Shown here: positions 6,481 to 14,428 of the stretch, piece by piece
Numbering within the stretch: position 1 is the stretch's first letter
Layout of the letters: every line of letters starts with the position of its first letter
Assembly: GCA_910585645.1 (NCBI GenBank)
Contig: CAJUFP010000063.1
Location: 1 to 28,492 of the forward strand
Origin: an uncultured Hungatella sp.
GTDB taxonomy: Bacteria > Bacillota > Clostridia > Lachnospirales > Lachnospiraceae
Direction: 5' to 3'
DNA: 28,492 nucleotides
Notes under the pieces: generated by a model
Told to the model about the DNA's origin: nothing
What the model saw: only the letters and a program-made list of their open reading frames with translations
The model's database searches: none
Position numbers and translations under genes: made by a program

Positions 6481-9400
6481 ATGAATCTGACAAAAACGGT
6501 CCTGAAGCGGCCGGTGACCACGGTGATGGTGGTCTTGTGCCTGATCGTATTTGGCCTTACATCGGTGTTGTCGTCCAAGCTGGAGCTGATCCCTTCCATG
6601 GATATGCCTATGCTGGTGGTGTTTACGTTGTATCCGGGGGCCAGCCCTGATGATGTGGATGAGCTGGTGAGCCAGCCCATTGAGGATGAGACGGGAACGC
6701 TGAGCGGGTTGAAGGGCGTTACCAGTGTTTCCAGCGAGAACTATTCTATCGTGCTGTTGGAGTACGAGTATGGCATTGATATTGATGACGCTTACGATGA
6801 CCTGAAGAAGAAAATGGATGCCCTCCAGTCAGATCTTCCGGATGATGTGCAGACGCCCACCATCATGGAGATGAACATCAATGACATGGCCAGCATTTCC
6901 CTGGCAGTGAACAATGATACCCAGGGCAATCTATACAACTATGTGAATGACACCATTGTCCCGGAGTTTGAGAAGCTGTCGTCCGTGGCCAGCGTGGACA
7001 TCAGCGGGGGACAGAAGGAGTATATCAGGATTGAGCTGATCCCGGAGAAACTGACCCAGTACCGGCTGAGCATGAATGCCGTGGCCTCGGCGGTCACCAG
7101 CGCGGACTTTTCTTTTCCTATAGGAGACACCCAGGTGGGAAGGCAGACTCTGTCCGTATCCGCCGGGGTGGATTACAGCACTGTGGAGAGCTTAAAGAGC
7201 ATTCCCATTACCCTGGGCAGCGGCAATATCATCTATCTGGAGGATGTGGCCAATATCTACCCGGCTCTGGAGGATGCCGCAGGCATCGGACGGTATAATG
7301 GCAGGGATACCATTTCCGTGCAGATCAAGAAGCAGCAGAGCAGCAGCGATGTGGAGGTTTCCAGGGATGTTATGCGCATCGTGGAGCGGATGAGGGCCGG
7401 GGATCCGGATCTGGAGATCGTAGTGGTGGATGATAACAGCACCATGATCAAATCATCCTTAAGTTCCGTGCTTCAAACCATGGTGATGGCGGTAGTTGTG
7501 TCCATGGTGATCATATTCCTGTTTTTCGGGGACCTGAAAGCGTCCCTGATCGTAGGCACGTCCATCCCCATCTCCATCTTGGCGGCTCTTATTTCCATGA
7601 GCACCATGGGATTTTCGCTGAACGTCATTACTCTGAGCAGCCTGGTGCTGGGCGTGGGCATGATGGTGGATAACTCCATTGTAGTGCTGGAAAGCTGTTT
7701 CCGCTCAACCAAGGGCGTGGGATTTCGGGAGTACACAGAGGCGGCGTTAAAGGGAAGCGGTATTGTGCTCCAGTCGATTATCGGCGGAACGGTGACTACC
7801 TGCGTGGTATTTCTGCCGCTGGCTTTTCAGAAGGGAATGTCCGGGCAGATGTTTAAGCCTCTTGGCTTTACCATCGTGTTCTGTATGCTGGCTTCCCTGA
7901 TCTCGGCCATGACCATTGTGCCGCTGTGCTATACCTTGTATCGGCCAAAGGAGAAGGAGCGGGCGCCTCTGTCGGGCATGGTGGAGCGGATGCAGAGCGG
8001 GTACCGCAGTATTATGGAAGTGCTGCTCCCCAAGAGAAAGACGGTTATTTTTACTTCCGTGGTGTTTTTGGTGGCAGCTATCTTTATGGGGACACAGCTG
8101 GGAATGGAACTGATGCCTTCCGCGGATGAGGGGACGATCGCCATTTCCGTGGAGACGAAACCAGGACTTAATATAGAAGAAACAGACAAGATCTTACAGC
8201 AGGTGGAGGCTTTTGTGACGTCCCAGGAGAATCAGGCATACGTGGAATCGTATATGCTGTCTTTCGGCTCTTCGGGTCTGAGCATGGGCGGCGGCTCCGG
8301 AGCGACCCTGAACGCGTATCTGAGGGATGACTGTCCTCTGGAGACGGATGAGGTCATAAAACAGTGGAGACCAGCGCTGACAAAGATCGCGGACTGTGAT
8401 ATAACGCTGCAGTCCAGCAGCATGATGAGTTCCATGATGACTGTGACCAGCGGCTATGAGGTGATTTTGGAAAGCACCCAGTATGACAGCCTGAAAGAGG
8501 CCTCTGATAAGATCGTGGCTGGCCTTACGGACAGGCCGGAGGTGACCAGAGTTCATTCGACCCTGGAAAACGCGGCTCCTGTGGTGAAGATCAACATTGA
8601 CCCCATTAAGGCTTCCGCGGAGGGGATGTCGCCGGTGCAGGTGGCAGGGCTGATTAACACAATGCTCAGCGGCGATGAGGCAACGACTTTAGAAGTAGAT
8701 GGAAATGAGATCAGTGTTATGGTAGAATATCCTAAGGAGGAGTATAAGACTCTGGATCAGGTGAAGGGGATCGTGCTCCCCACAGCCACCGGGGCTTCCG
8801 TGGCTCTGACGGATATCGGGGAGGTTTCGTTCCAGGACAGCCCCCTGAACATTACCAGGTCTAACAAGCAGTATCAGGTGACCATCAGCAGCGACTACAC
8901 GGAGCTTGTGGATACTGAGGACCGCAAGGTTGTGGAGAAGATGAAGAAGACGCTGTTTGACCAGGTGGTGACGCCTGCTTTGAGGGCGGATGTGTCCATT
9001 GCCCAGAACGCCATGGATGAGAGTATGTTTGAGGAGCTGGGAGCTCTGCTGGAGGCGGTGCTTATCGCCATCTTCCTGGTATTTGTGGTGATGGCGGCCC
9101 AGTTTGAGTCGGTGAAGTTTTCGGTTATGGTCATGACAACCATTCCGTTTTCCCTCATTGGGTCTTTTGGCCTTCTGTTTTTGACAGATGTGACCATCAG
9201 CATGCCGTCCATGCTTGGATTTCTGATGCTGGTGGGTACTGTGGTGAACAACGGTATCCTGTATGTGGATACGGTGAACCAGTATCGCCAGGAGATGGAT
9301 ATGTCCACAGCGCTTATTGAGGCGGGGGCTACCCGTCTGCGGCCGATCCTGATGACCACACTGACGACGATTGTGGCTATGATCCCTATGTGTCTGGCTT

Positions 9401-9549
9401 TTGGGGACGCCGGGGAGATGATGCAGGGCCTGGCCCTGGTGGATGTGGGAGGACTAATTGCCTCCACGGTTTTGGCGCTGTTGATGCTGCCTGCTTACTA
9501 CTCGGTTATGAGCGGTAAGAAGAAAAGGCAGGTTGTTTTGGAAGATTAG
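6481..9549 (+). CDS. RND-family efflux pump (HAE1/AcrB-like)
   Basis: A 1022-residue proton-driven exporter with the usual duplicated plan: TM1 (about 12-32), large external loop, TM2-TM6 (about 330-490), TM7 (about 520-540), second loop, TM8-TM12 (about 850-1010). The first repeat has GMMVDNSIVVLES with D397-N398 where AcrB has D407-D408; the second has GTVVNNGILYVD (N923-N924) where AcrB has K940-N941. So one proton-relay Asp is kept and the second Asp and the Lys are Asn, a variant I believe is common in Firmicute and Bacteroidota HAE1 pumps. The start has AGGAGGG at 6467-6473. Substrate unknown; drugs, bile acids or lipids are all possible. Confidence 0.93.
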   Translation: MNLTKTVLKRPVTTVMVVLCLIVFGLTSVLSSKLELIPSMDMPMLVVFTLYPGASPDDVDELVSQPIEDETGTLSGLKGVTSVSSENYSIVLLEYEYGIDIDDAYDDLKKKMDALQSDLPDDVQTPTIMEMNINDMASISLAVNNDTQGNLYNYVNDTIVPEFEKLSSVASVDISGGQKEYIRIELIPEKLTQYRLSMNAVASAVTSADFSFPIGDTQVGRQTLSVSAGVDYSTVESLKSIPITLGSGNIIYLEDVANIYPALEDAAGIGRYNGRDTISVQIKKQQSSSDVEVSRDVMRIVERMRAGDPDLEIVVVDDNSTMIKSSLSSVLQTMVMAVVVSMVIIFLFFGDLKASLIVGTSIPISILAALISMSTMGFSLNVITLSSLVLGVGMMVDNSIVVLESCFRSTKGVGFREYTEAALKGSGIVLQSIIGGTVTTCVVFLPLAFQKGMSGQMFKPLGFTIVFCMLASLISAMTIVPLCYTLYRPKEKERAPLSGMVERMQSGYRSIMEVLLPKRKTVIFTSVVFLVAAIFMGTQLGMELMPSADEGTIAISVETKPGLNIEETDKILQQVEAFVTSQENQAYVESYMLSFGSSGLSMGGGSGATLNAYLRDDCPLETDEVIKQWRPALTKIADCDITLQSSSMMSSMMTVTSGYEVILESTQYDSLKEASDKIVAGLTDRPEVTRVHSTLENAAPVVKINIDPIKASAEGMSPVQVAGLINTMLSGDEATTLEVDGNEISVMVEYPKEEYKTLDQVKGIVLPTATGASVALTDIGEVSFQDSPLNITRSNKQYQVTISSDYTELVDTEDRKVVEKMKKTLFDQVVTPALRADVSIAQNAMDESMFEELGALLEAVLIAIFLVFVVMAAQFESVKFSVMVMTTIPFSLIGSFGLLFLTDVTISMPSMLGFLMLVGTVVNNGILYVDTVNQYRQEMDMSTALIEAGATRLRPILMTTLTTIVAMIPMCLAFGDAGEMMQGLALVDVGGLIASTVLALLMLPAYYSVMSGKKKRQVVLED

Positions 9550-9571
9550 CAGATCGGTGAAAAGGAGAGTT

Positions 9572-10699
9572 ATGAGAAGGAGAAGATTAATTGGACCTGT
9601 GGCTTTTGGGATGGCGGTGTCTTTAAGCGTTGGGGCGCCGGCGACGTCCCTTGCGGGCACTCCGGAGTTTGGCCGGAGCGCCGAGGAGTGGGCGAGACTT
9701 CGGGATAATGTGCTGGAGTATGAGGAGATCGAGGATCTGGTCTATGAGTATAATACCACAGTCCTCAACAACGCTCAGGCCTATAACAGGGAGAATGCCA
9801 GGGATCGGAGAGAAGTGGTGAAAGAGTATATGGACCAGGCGGCGGACGCTCTGGACGCGTATACTTACACTTCCAGCCCGGATCTTTTGGTTGCCGCCGG
9901 CCGGGCGGAGCAGGCGGCGGAGAATAATGTGCTGGAAGGCGACAGGACGGCTTCCATGATCGGATACAAGCAGACAGAGAAGGGGATAGCCAAGCAGGCT
10001 CAGGCAGCTATGAACACCTATTTTAAGCTTCAGTATCAGCTGACGGCCCTGGAGAAGAACCGGGAGCTTCTGGCAGCTACGGTGGGATCGGTTCAGGGAC
10101 GACAGAGTCAGGGCATGGCTACCTACGCGGAAGTGCTTAATGCCCAGCAGAATGTGCAGAGCGCGGACGCCCAGATCATTGCCATGAAGAGCCAGATCGA
10201 GGATACCAGGCAGAACCTGATTATCATGCTGGGGTGGAAGCAGGGGGATATGCCGGAGATCCGCCCTATGCCGGCAGTGCAGATGGACAGGATCAGCGCC
10301 ATGAATGTGGAGGAGGACACCAGAACAGCCCTGGGGGCCGACTACACCCTGCAGCTGGACCAGCGCAAGATGAACAACTCCATCACGGACGCCAACAAAA
10401 ATATCTACAAGAAGACTGTGGAGGAGGATAAACAGAAGATCGCGGTGGCGGTTAATGACGGCTATCAGAAGGTGATACAGGCCAAGAACAGCTTTGACGA
10501 GGCTGTGCTGAACCTGGAAGTTGAGACGAAGAACTGGAACGCGGCCAATACCAAATATCAGCTGGGCTCCATCAGCCGGATGGAGTGTCTGCAGGCGGAG
10601 GCAGCCCTGGTACAGGCACAGATGGACCGGGAAGTGAAGAACCTGGAGCTATTTCAGGCAATGGAAAACTATGACTGGATCATAAAAGGGGTGAGATGA
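9572..10699 (+). CDS. TolC-like (OEP-family) exported protein, first copy
   Basis: 375 residues. An N-terminal signal peptide (MRRRRLIGPVAFGMAVSLSV..., likely cut near residue 28) precedes long, Ala/Gln/Glu-rich helices. The motif GMATYAEVLNAQQNVQSADAQ and the ending FQAMENYDWIIKGVR are like outer membrane efflux proteins, where TolC repeats carry G-x-x-x-x-x-D-V-L-x-A-Q. I cannot pick out the amphipathic strands of a TolC barrel. Start is the ATG with AAGGAG at 9562-9567. It overlaps the next gene by 4 bases (ATGA) and shares the segment DNVLEYEEIEDLVYEYN with it, so the two are a tandem duplication. It probably forms a tunnel joined to the adaptor in the cell wall space. Confidence 0.75.
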   Translation: MRRRRLIGPVAFGMAVSLSVGAPATSLAGTPEFGRSAEEWARLRDNVLEYEEIEDLVYEYNTTVLNNAQAYNRENARDRREVVKEYMDQAADALDAYTYTSSPDLLVAAGRAEQAAENNVLEGDRTASMIGYKQTEKGIAKQAQAAMNTYFKLQYQLTALEKNRELLAATVGSVQGRQSQGMATYAEVLNAQQNVQSADAQIIAMKSQIEDTRQNLIIMLGWKQGDMPEIRPMPAVQMDRISAMNVEEDTRTALGADYTLQLDQRKMNNSITDANKNIYKKTVEEDKQKIAVAVNDGYQKVIQAKNSFDEAVLNLEVETKNWNAANTKYQLGSISRMECLQAEAALVQAQMDREVKNLELFQAMENYDWIIKGVR

Positions 10700-11853
10700 T
10701 GAGAGTCTGCAAACAGGCATTGGCCCTGGGACTGACAGGGATCTTGGCTTTAAGCGCGCCTTTCGGCGCTATGGCTGCCATAGAGAAGCCGGAGAAGATG
10801 GATGACGCCACCTGGGCCAGACTTCAGGATAATGTGTTGGAGTATGACGAGATCAGCGATCTGGTGGAATACTATAATCCTACTTACCGCCAGATTGTGG
10901 AGCAGATCGAGATCAACGCCCAGCCTATGGAGGAGGCGGCCAGAGAGCTTCGCAAGTCAGCGGATGAGATGGCTTCGGACGCAAAGGACATTAAGGATCT
11001 GGACCCTGTGATGTACAAAGGGATGCAGGAGGCGGTCAAGGGATACCGCAACGCGGCGGAACAATTTGACAAGGCGGTTACTTCCGTCCACAACCAGACC
11101 CGCCACCAGCTGAGTATGGCGAAGAAGATGACCGTGTCCGGGATCCAGCAGATGATGATCGGGTACTATCAGGCAATGGCTTCCAGGGAGATCCTGGACA
11201 CGGCCCTGGCATTGTCCCAGGCTGCCTACGAATCCTCCATAACCCAGCAGAGTCTGGGCATGGCCACGGCCACGGATGTGCAGGCGGCCGAGAAGGCGCT
11301 CCAGTCCGCAAGGGGGCAGCTGAAAACCCTGGATGACACCATGACCAATCTTCGGCAGCAGATGTGCGTGATGACTGGCTGGAGTTATGACGCGGATATG
11401 CAGCTGGGGGATGTGCCTGGTCCGGATTTTGCTAAGATCCAGGCCATGGACCTGGAGCGGGATCTGGAAAAGGCTATTGGAAATAATTATACGCTCATTG
11501 AACAGAGGGGGATATCCGGAAAGGGCGACGCCAACCGGAAGGCCAAGTTCAGGCTTATGGATGATACGGAAGCCCAGGTAAAGATCCAGCTGGAATCTGC
11601 CTACCAGGGGATTCTGGAGAGCAGGACTGCCTACGAGGCGGCCAATGTGGCGTTTCAGAGCGCCCAGATCACCATGAACGGCAATGACCTGAAATATCAG
11701 ATGGGGATGCTGGGCAATCTGGAGTATCTTCAGCTGAAGTTGGCCTATCTGCAGCAGAAGGCGGCAGCCAGAACGGCTGCGCTGAGCCTGACCCAGGCCA
11801 TTGAAAATTATGGCTGGATCGTCCAGGGGCTGGAGAGCCAGTCCGCAAAGTGA
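10696..11853 (+). CDS. TolC-like (OEP-family) exported protein, second copy
   Basis: 385 residues, with signal peptide (MMRVCKQALALGLTGILALS..., likely cut after AMA near residue 27) and then long helices. WARLQDNVLEYDEISDLVEYYN near the N-terminus and QAIENYGWIVQGLE near the C-terminus match the upstream gene, showing a diverged duplicate. The TolC-type repeat GMATATDVQAAEKALQSARGQ is present. Last gene of the operon; a strong terminator follows after 7 bp. It may assemble with the first copy into a mixed trimer, but this is inference. A Cys at position 5 is not in a lipobox context. Confidence 0.75.
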   Translation: MMRVCKQALALGLTGILALSAPFGAMAAIEKPEKMDDATWARLQDNVLEYDEISDLVEYYNPTYRQIVEQIEINAQPMEEAARELRKSADEMASDAKDIKDLDPVMYKGMQEAVKGYRNAAEQFDKAVTSVHNQTRHQLSMAKKMTVSGIQQMMIGYYQAMASREILDTALALSQAAYESSITQQSLGMATATDVQAAEKALQSARGQLKTLDDTMTNLRQQMCVMTGWSYDADMQLGDVPGPDFAKIQAMDLERDLEKAIGNNYTLIEQRGISGKGDANRKAKFRLMDDTEAQVKIQLESAYQGILESRTAYEAANVAFQSAQITMNGNDLKYQMGMLGNLEYLQLKLAYLQQKAAARTAALSLTQAIENYGWIVQGLESQSAK

Positions 11854-11860
11854 GTGAATG

Positions 11861-11891
11861 AAAACGGGAGGTGTCCGGAACCTCCCGTTTT
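11861..11891. terminator. Bidirectional terminator
   Basis: A perfect 12-bp stem, AAAACGGGAGGT with ACCTCCCGTTTT, 7-nt loop, with T residues at the 3' side in both directions. It ends the efflux operon and the convergent recombinase genes. Confidence 0.92.
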
Positions 11892-11907
11892 CTTATGGAT
11901 CTGTGTT

Positions 11908-12726
11908 TTACCAGGTGACCATCTTATCGATCATTTTCTGCTGTTCGCTGGTGGAGCGGGTCAGATAGATCCGCGTGGTCTCCACATTGTCATGGCCTAA
12001 CAGGTCGGCCAGCAGGGCGATATCATTGAACCGCTGGAGAAAATTAATGGCAAACCTGTGGCGGAAGGAGTGGGGATAGACAGTCTCCGGGTTGATCTTG
12101 TACAGTCTGGCATAGTGTTTTAGCTGGCTGTTGACGCCCCGGGGGGTGAGGGGCTCTCCGCGCCGGTTGATAAACAGATATCCGCTGGGGGTTCCGCGGC
12201 GGTGGCACCAGGACGCGGCTTCCTGACACAGCGCGTCCGGGATGTAGACTCTGCGCATTTTTCCGCCTTTGGTGTACAGATCCATGTACCCTGCGGAGAG
12301 ATGTTCCACCTTGATCTTTAAAAGTTCGCTGACCCTCGCCCCGGTTGCCCCCAAAAACCAGACGACAAAAAACCACAGCTCCGGGCCGTTCTTTTTGAGT
12401 TTGCGTTTCAGAGCCAGGTAGTCTTTGTTGGAGATGACCGCGTCCAGGTAGGAAGCCTTCTGGAGCCGCACGGAGGGAAGTTTGTATTTGGGCTTTCCCA
12501 CATGATCCAGATAGTGGTTAAAGGCGCAGATGCGCTGGTTGACTGTGGAAGGCTTGTAATTGGCTATGAGGTAAGTCCGGTATTTTTTGGCTGTGGAGGC
12601 TGTGACGGATGTATACATGTTTCCGAACAGCCTAAGACTGCCCATGTAGGAGGCGATGCTGTTCTCGGACAGTTTTTGTTCCTGGAGGTAGAGCCGGAAG
12701 TCTTCAAAGTCGGCAGGCAGTTTCAT
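11908..12726 (-). CDS. Tyrosine recombinase, second of a tandem pair
   Basis: 272 residues. An N-terminal SAM-like core-binding domain (about 5-85) is followed by the catalytic domain with the full set: R131 (GARVSEL), K153 (TKGGKMRRV), H219 and R222 (HSFRH), H245 (LLGHDNVE) and nucleophile Y254 (TTRIYL). The protein should therefore be active in site-specific strand exchange. The ATG follows GGGGGTGATGAT, and it begins 12 bases after the stop of the upstream recombinase, so the two are co-transcribed. No excisionase, transfer or phage gene is nearby. Its size fits both Xer-like and phase-variation recombinases; which DNA site it uses cannot be seen. Confidence 0.9.
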   Translation of the reverse strand: MKLPADFEDFRLYLQEQKLSENSIASYMGSLRLFGNMYTSVTASTAKKYRTYLIANYKPSTVNQRICAFNHYLDHVGKPKYKLPSVRLQKASYLDAVISNKDYLALKRKLKKNGPELWFFVVWFLGATGARVSELLKIKVEHLSAGYMDLYTKGGKMRRVYIPDALCQEAASWCHRRGTPSGYLFINRRGEPLTPRGVNSQLKHYARLYKINPETVYPHSFRHRFAINFLQRFNDIALLADLLGHDNVETTRIYLTRSTSEQQKMIDKMVTW

Positions 12727-12738
12727 ATCATCACCCCC

Positions 12739-13584
12739 TTACCAGTTGACAACCTGGTTGACGATCACCTGCTGTTCCGCGCGGCTGCGATGAAGGTAGA
12801 TGCGGGTGGTCTCAATGCTCTGATGGCCTAAAAGGTCTGAGAGAAAAGAGATGTCGCCGCAGGCCTCAATAAAATTTTTCGCGAACCGGTGGCGGAAGGA
12901 GTGGGGATGGAGCACCGCGGGGTTTAAGCCGTAGAGGCCGGAAAATTTGCGCAGCTGACCGCGGATGGCGGCAGGAGTCACAGGCTCTCCAAAACGGTTA
13001 AGGAACAGAAAGCCGGGAGGGCGTTCCTCCCGGTCGATCCAGGCAAGGGCGTCTTGCCGCAGAGATTTTGGTATGTATACGCGGCGGATCTTGTTTCCTT
13101 TGGAGTACAGATTCAGCCAGCCTTTCTCCACATCTTCGGTGCGGAGCCTGACCAGCTCGCTTACCCTGACGCCGGTGGCAGCCATAAAACGGATCAGATA
13201 ATAGTAAAGGTGGTTGCCGTCCCGCATAAGGCACCGCTTCAAATATTCGTAATCCGCCTGGCTGATGACATTTTCCACATAAGTCTTCTGCTGCATCCGC
13301 AGCATGGCTATGGGGGCTATGGAGGAGTTCTGGTACTCCATGTAGCAGTTTAATGCCCGTATGCGCAGGTTGACGGTCTGCGGCTTGTAATGCTCTAAAA
13401 GAAAACATTTGTACAGCTGCAGGGTATTGAGATCCGGCTGTTCATACAGATCATAGAACTGACGGACCGCAAAGGTGTAAACCAGGATGGTATTTTCCGC
13501 CCGGTTTTTCTCTTCCAGCCACAGACGGAAGCCGTCAATCTGGCTTGTTACGTAACTTTCTCGTTGGATCGAGTTGTGAATCAT
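12739..13584 (-). CDS. Tyrosine recombinase, first of a tandem pair
   Basis: 281 residues with the same domain plan as its neighbour and a full catalytic set: R140 (GVRVSEL), K162 (SKGNKIRRV), H228 and R231 (HSFRH), H254 (LLGHQSIE), Y263 (TTRIYL). The two proteins share many blocks (YKPQTVN/YKPSTVN, GEPVTP/GEPLTP, VVNW/MVTW endings), pointing to an old tandem duplication kept as a working pair. Start chosen at the ATG with AAGGAGGA 7 bases upstream; the frame remains open 30 codons further but without a ribosome site. It lies about 110 bases downstream of spoIIR on the same strand. Confidence 0.9.
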   Translation of the reverse strand: MIHNSIQRESYVTSQIDGFRLWLEEKNRAENTILVYTFAVRQFYDLYEQPDLNTLQLYKCFLLEHYKPQTVNLRIRALNCYMEYQNSSIAPIAMLRMQQKTYVENVISQADYEYLKRCLMRDGNHLYYYLIRFMAATGVRVSELVRLRTEDVEKGWLNLYSKGNKIRRVYIPKSLRQDALAWIDREERPPGFLFLNRFGEPVTPAAIRGQLRKFSGLYGLNPAVLHPHSFRHRFAKNFIEACGDISFLSDLLGHQSIETTRIYLHRSRAEQQVIVNQVVNW

Positions 13585-13615
13585 GTGTGTCCTCCTTGTC
13601 TTTTGTGGAGCATGC

Positions 13616-13684
13616 CTAAACTGTGGGGAGATCCCCGAGGGAAGGCAGCGCCTGTAAGTAGTCATTGGTGTCAATGGCTATCAT
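13616..13684 (-). other. Possible 22-codon ORF in frame with spoIIR
   Basis: ATG to TAG on the minus strand encodes MIAIDTNDYLQALPSLGDLP plus two residues. It is in the same frame as spoIIR, five codons after its TAA, and overlaps nothing else. No good Shine-Dalgarno precedes it. It may be a lost C-terminal extension of spoIIR, a leader peptide for the recombinases, or chance. Confidence 0.25.
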
Positions 13685-13696
13685 ACCATTATCCGA

Positions 13697-14317
13697 TTAT
13701 GGAGTCCCGTCGAAAAAATGAAGCAGTTTCAGTCGGATGTGGATCCGGGACGGATCTTCAAACAAGGACAGGTAATCTTCCTCCGGCAAAAGGGCCTGCA
13801 GTTCCTGTCTGGAGCTTTGGGGCAGGACGCTGTGGGTGGCGTCGATAAAACAGAGTTTTGGGTAGACGACACACCACCAGTTGCGTCCCCTGGCCTGTCC
13901 AAGCTCCACCTGGACTGTGTCATAGGTGCCGCAGGGCAGCACCATATCCCCGTAGGCCTTTGTGGGAAAATAAGCCTTTGTCACCGAGATACTGGCCTGG
14001 TAATCACAACCCTTCCGGGCCAAGTACCCATTGGTCTGCTCCTCAAGCTCTTTTCTGTTCTCATTAATATAGGAAGAAAGCTCTTCTTTAGACCGGGCCG
14101 GGCAATCACGGAGCATCTCCAAAACATAGGACTTCACCTCCCCCTTCACAGCCTGATCCCTGGCTCCGTTGGAGTTAGCCAGCACATGAAACCGCAAAAC
14201 ATACGGCGCCACCCGCTCTGCCAGCCCGCTCTCCCTCTCATATCTCCACAATACGCAACACAACACCGCAAGCAAAAAACAAGATGCGGACATTAATAAG
14301 GTCCTTTGATATTTCAT
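13697..14317 (-). CDS. spoIIR: SpoIIR, forespore-to-mother-cell signalling protein
   Basis: A 206-residue secreted or membrane-tethered protein. A hydrophobic N-terminal segment (about residues 6-25) is followed by the conserved LRFHVLANSNGARDQAVK block and the family's central region GDMVLPCGTYDTVQVELGQ then RGRNWWCVVYPKLCFID. SpoIIR is made in the forespore, crosses to the intermembrane space and triggers SpoIIGA to cut pro-sigma-E. The frame is open upstream to 14389, but that would run across the probable sigma-F promoter, so the ATG at 14317 (AGGGTGG about 12 bases upstream) is preferred; a GTG at 14332 is possible. It is divergent from murI and followed on the same strand by the recombinases. 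Confidence 0.9.
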   Translation of the reverse strand: MKYQRTLLMSASCFLLAVLCCVLWRYERESGLAERVAPYVLRFHVLANSNGARDQAVKGEVKSYVLEMLRDCPARSKEELSSYINENRKELEEQTNGYLARKGCDYQASISVTKAYFPTKAYGDMVLPCGTYDTVQVELGQARGRNWWCVVYPKLCFIDATHSVLPQSSRQELQALLPEEDYLSLFEDPSRIHIRLKLLHFFDGTP

Positions 14318-14349
14318 AAGTGAAACAGCCACCCTTCTTTCTTTTCTAC

Positions 14350-14377
14350 TGGTAATTCTACCCAGATATGCTATAAT
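14350..14377 (+). promoter_or_regulatory. Possible murI promoter
   Basis: TATAAT at 14372-14377 is perfect. The best -35 at a 16-bp spacer is TGGTAA (14350-14355), only 3/6. It overlaps the divergent sigma-F promoter, so the two might interfere. Confidence 0.35.
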
Positions 14378-14382
14378 TAAAC
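14354..14382 (-). promoter_or_regulatory. Sigma-F-type promoter of spoIIR
   Basis: On the minus strand, GTTTA (14382-14378) and GGGTAGAATT (14363-14354) are separated by 14 bp. They match the sigma-F elements GYWTA and GGNNANANTW at every specified base; the spacer is one short of the usual 15. The -10 ends 36 bases before the preferred start. spoIIR is known to be under sigma-F, so motif and gene agree. Confidence 0.6.
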
Positions 14383-14428
14383 CCGTCAAAGAAAATCAAT
14401 TGAGAAAAGCAGCAGAGAGGAAAGAAGG

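Noticed and set aside
13585..13696. Invertible promoter next to the recombinases
   Set aside because: Only a 5-bp inverted repeat (CATTG/CAATG) and GGGGA/TCCCC are present; no pair of long repeats flanks a promoter here.
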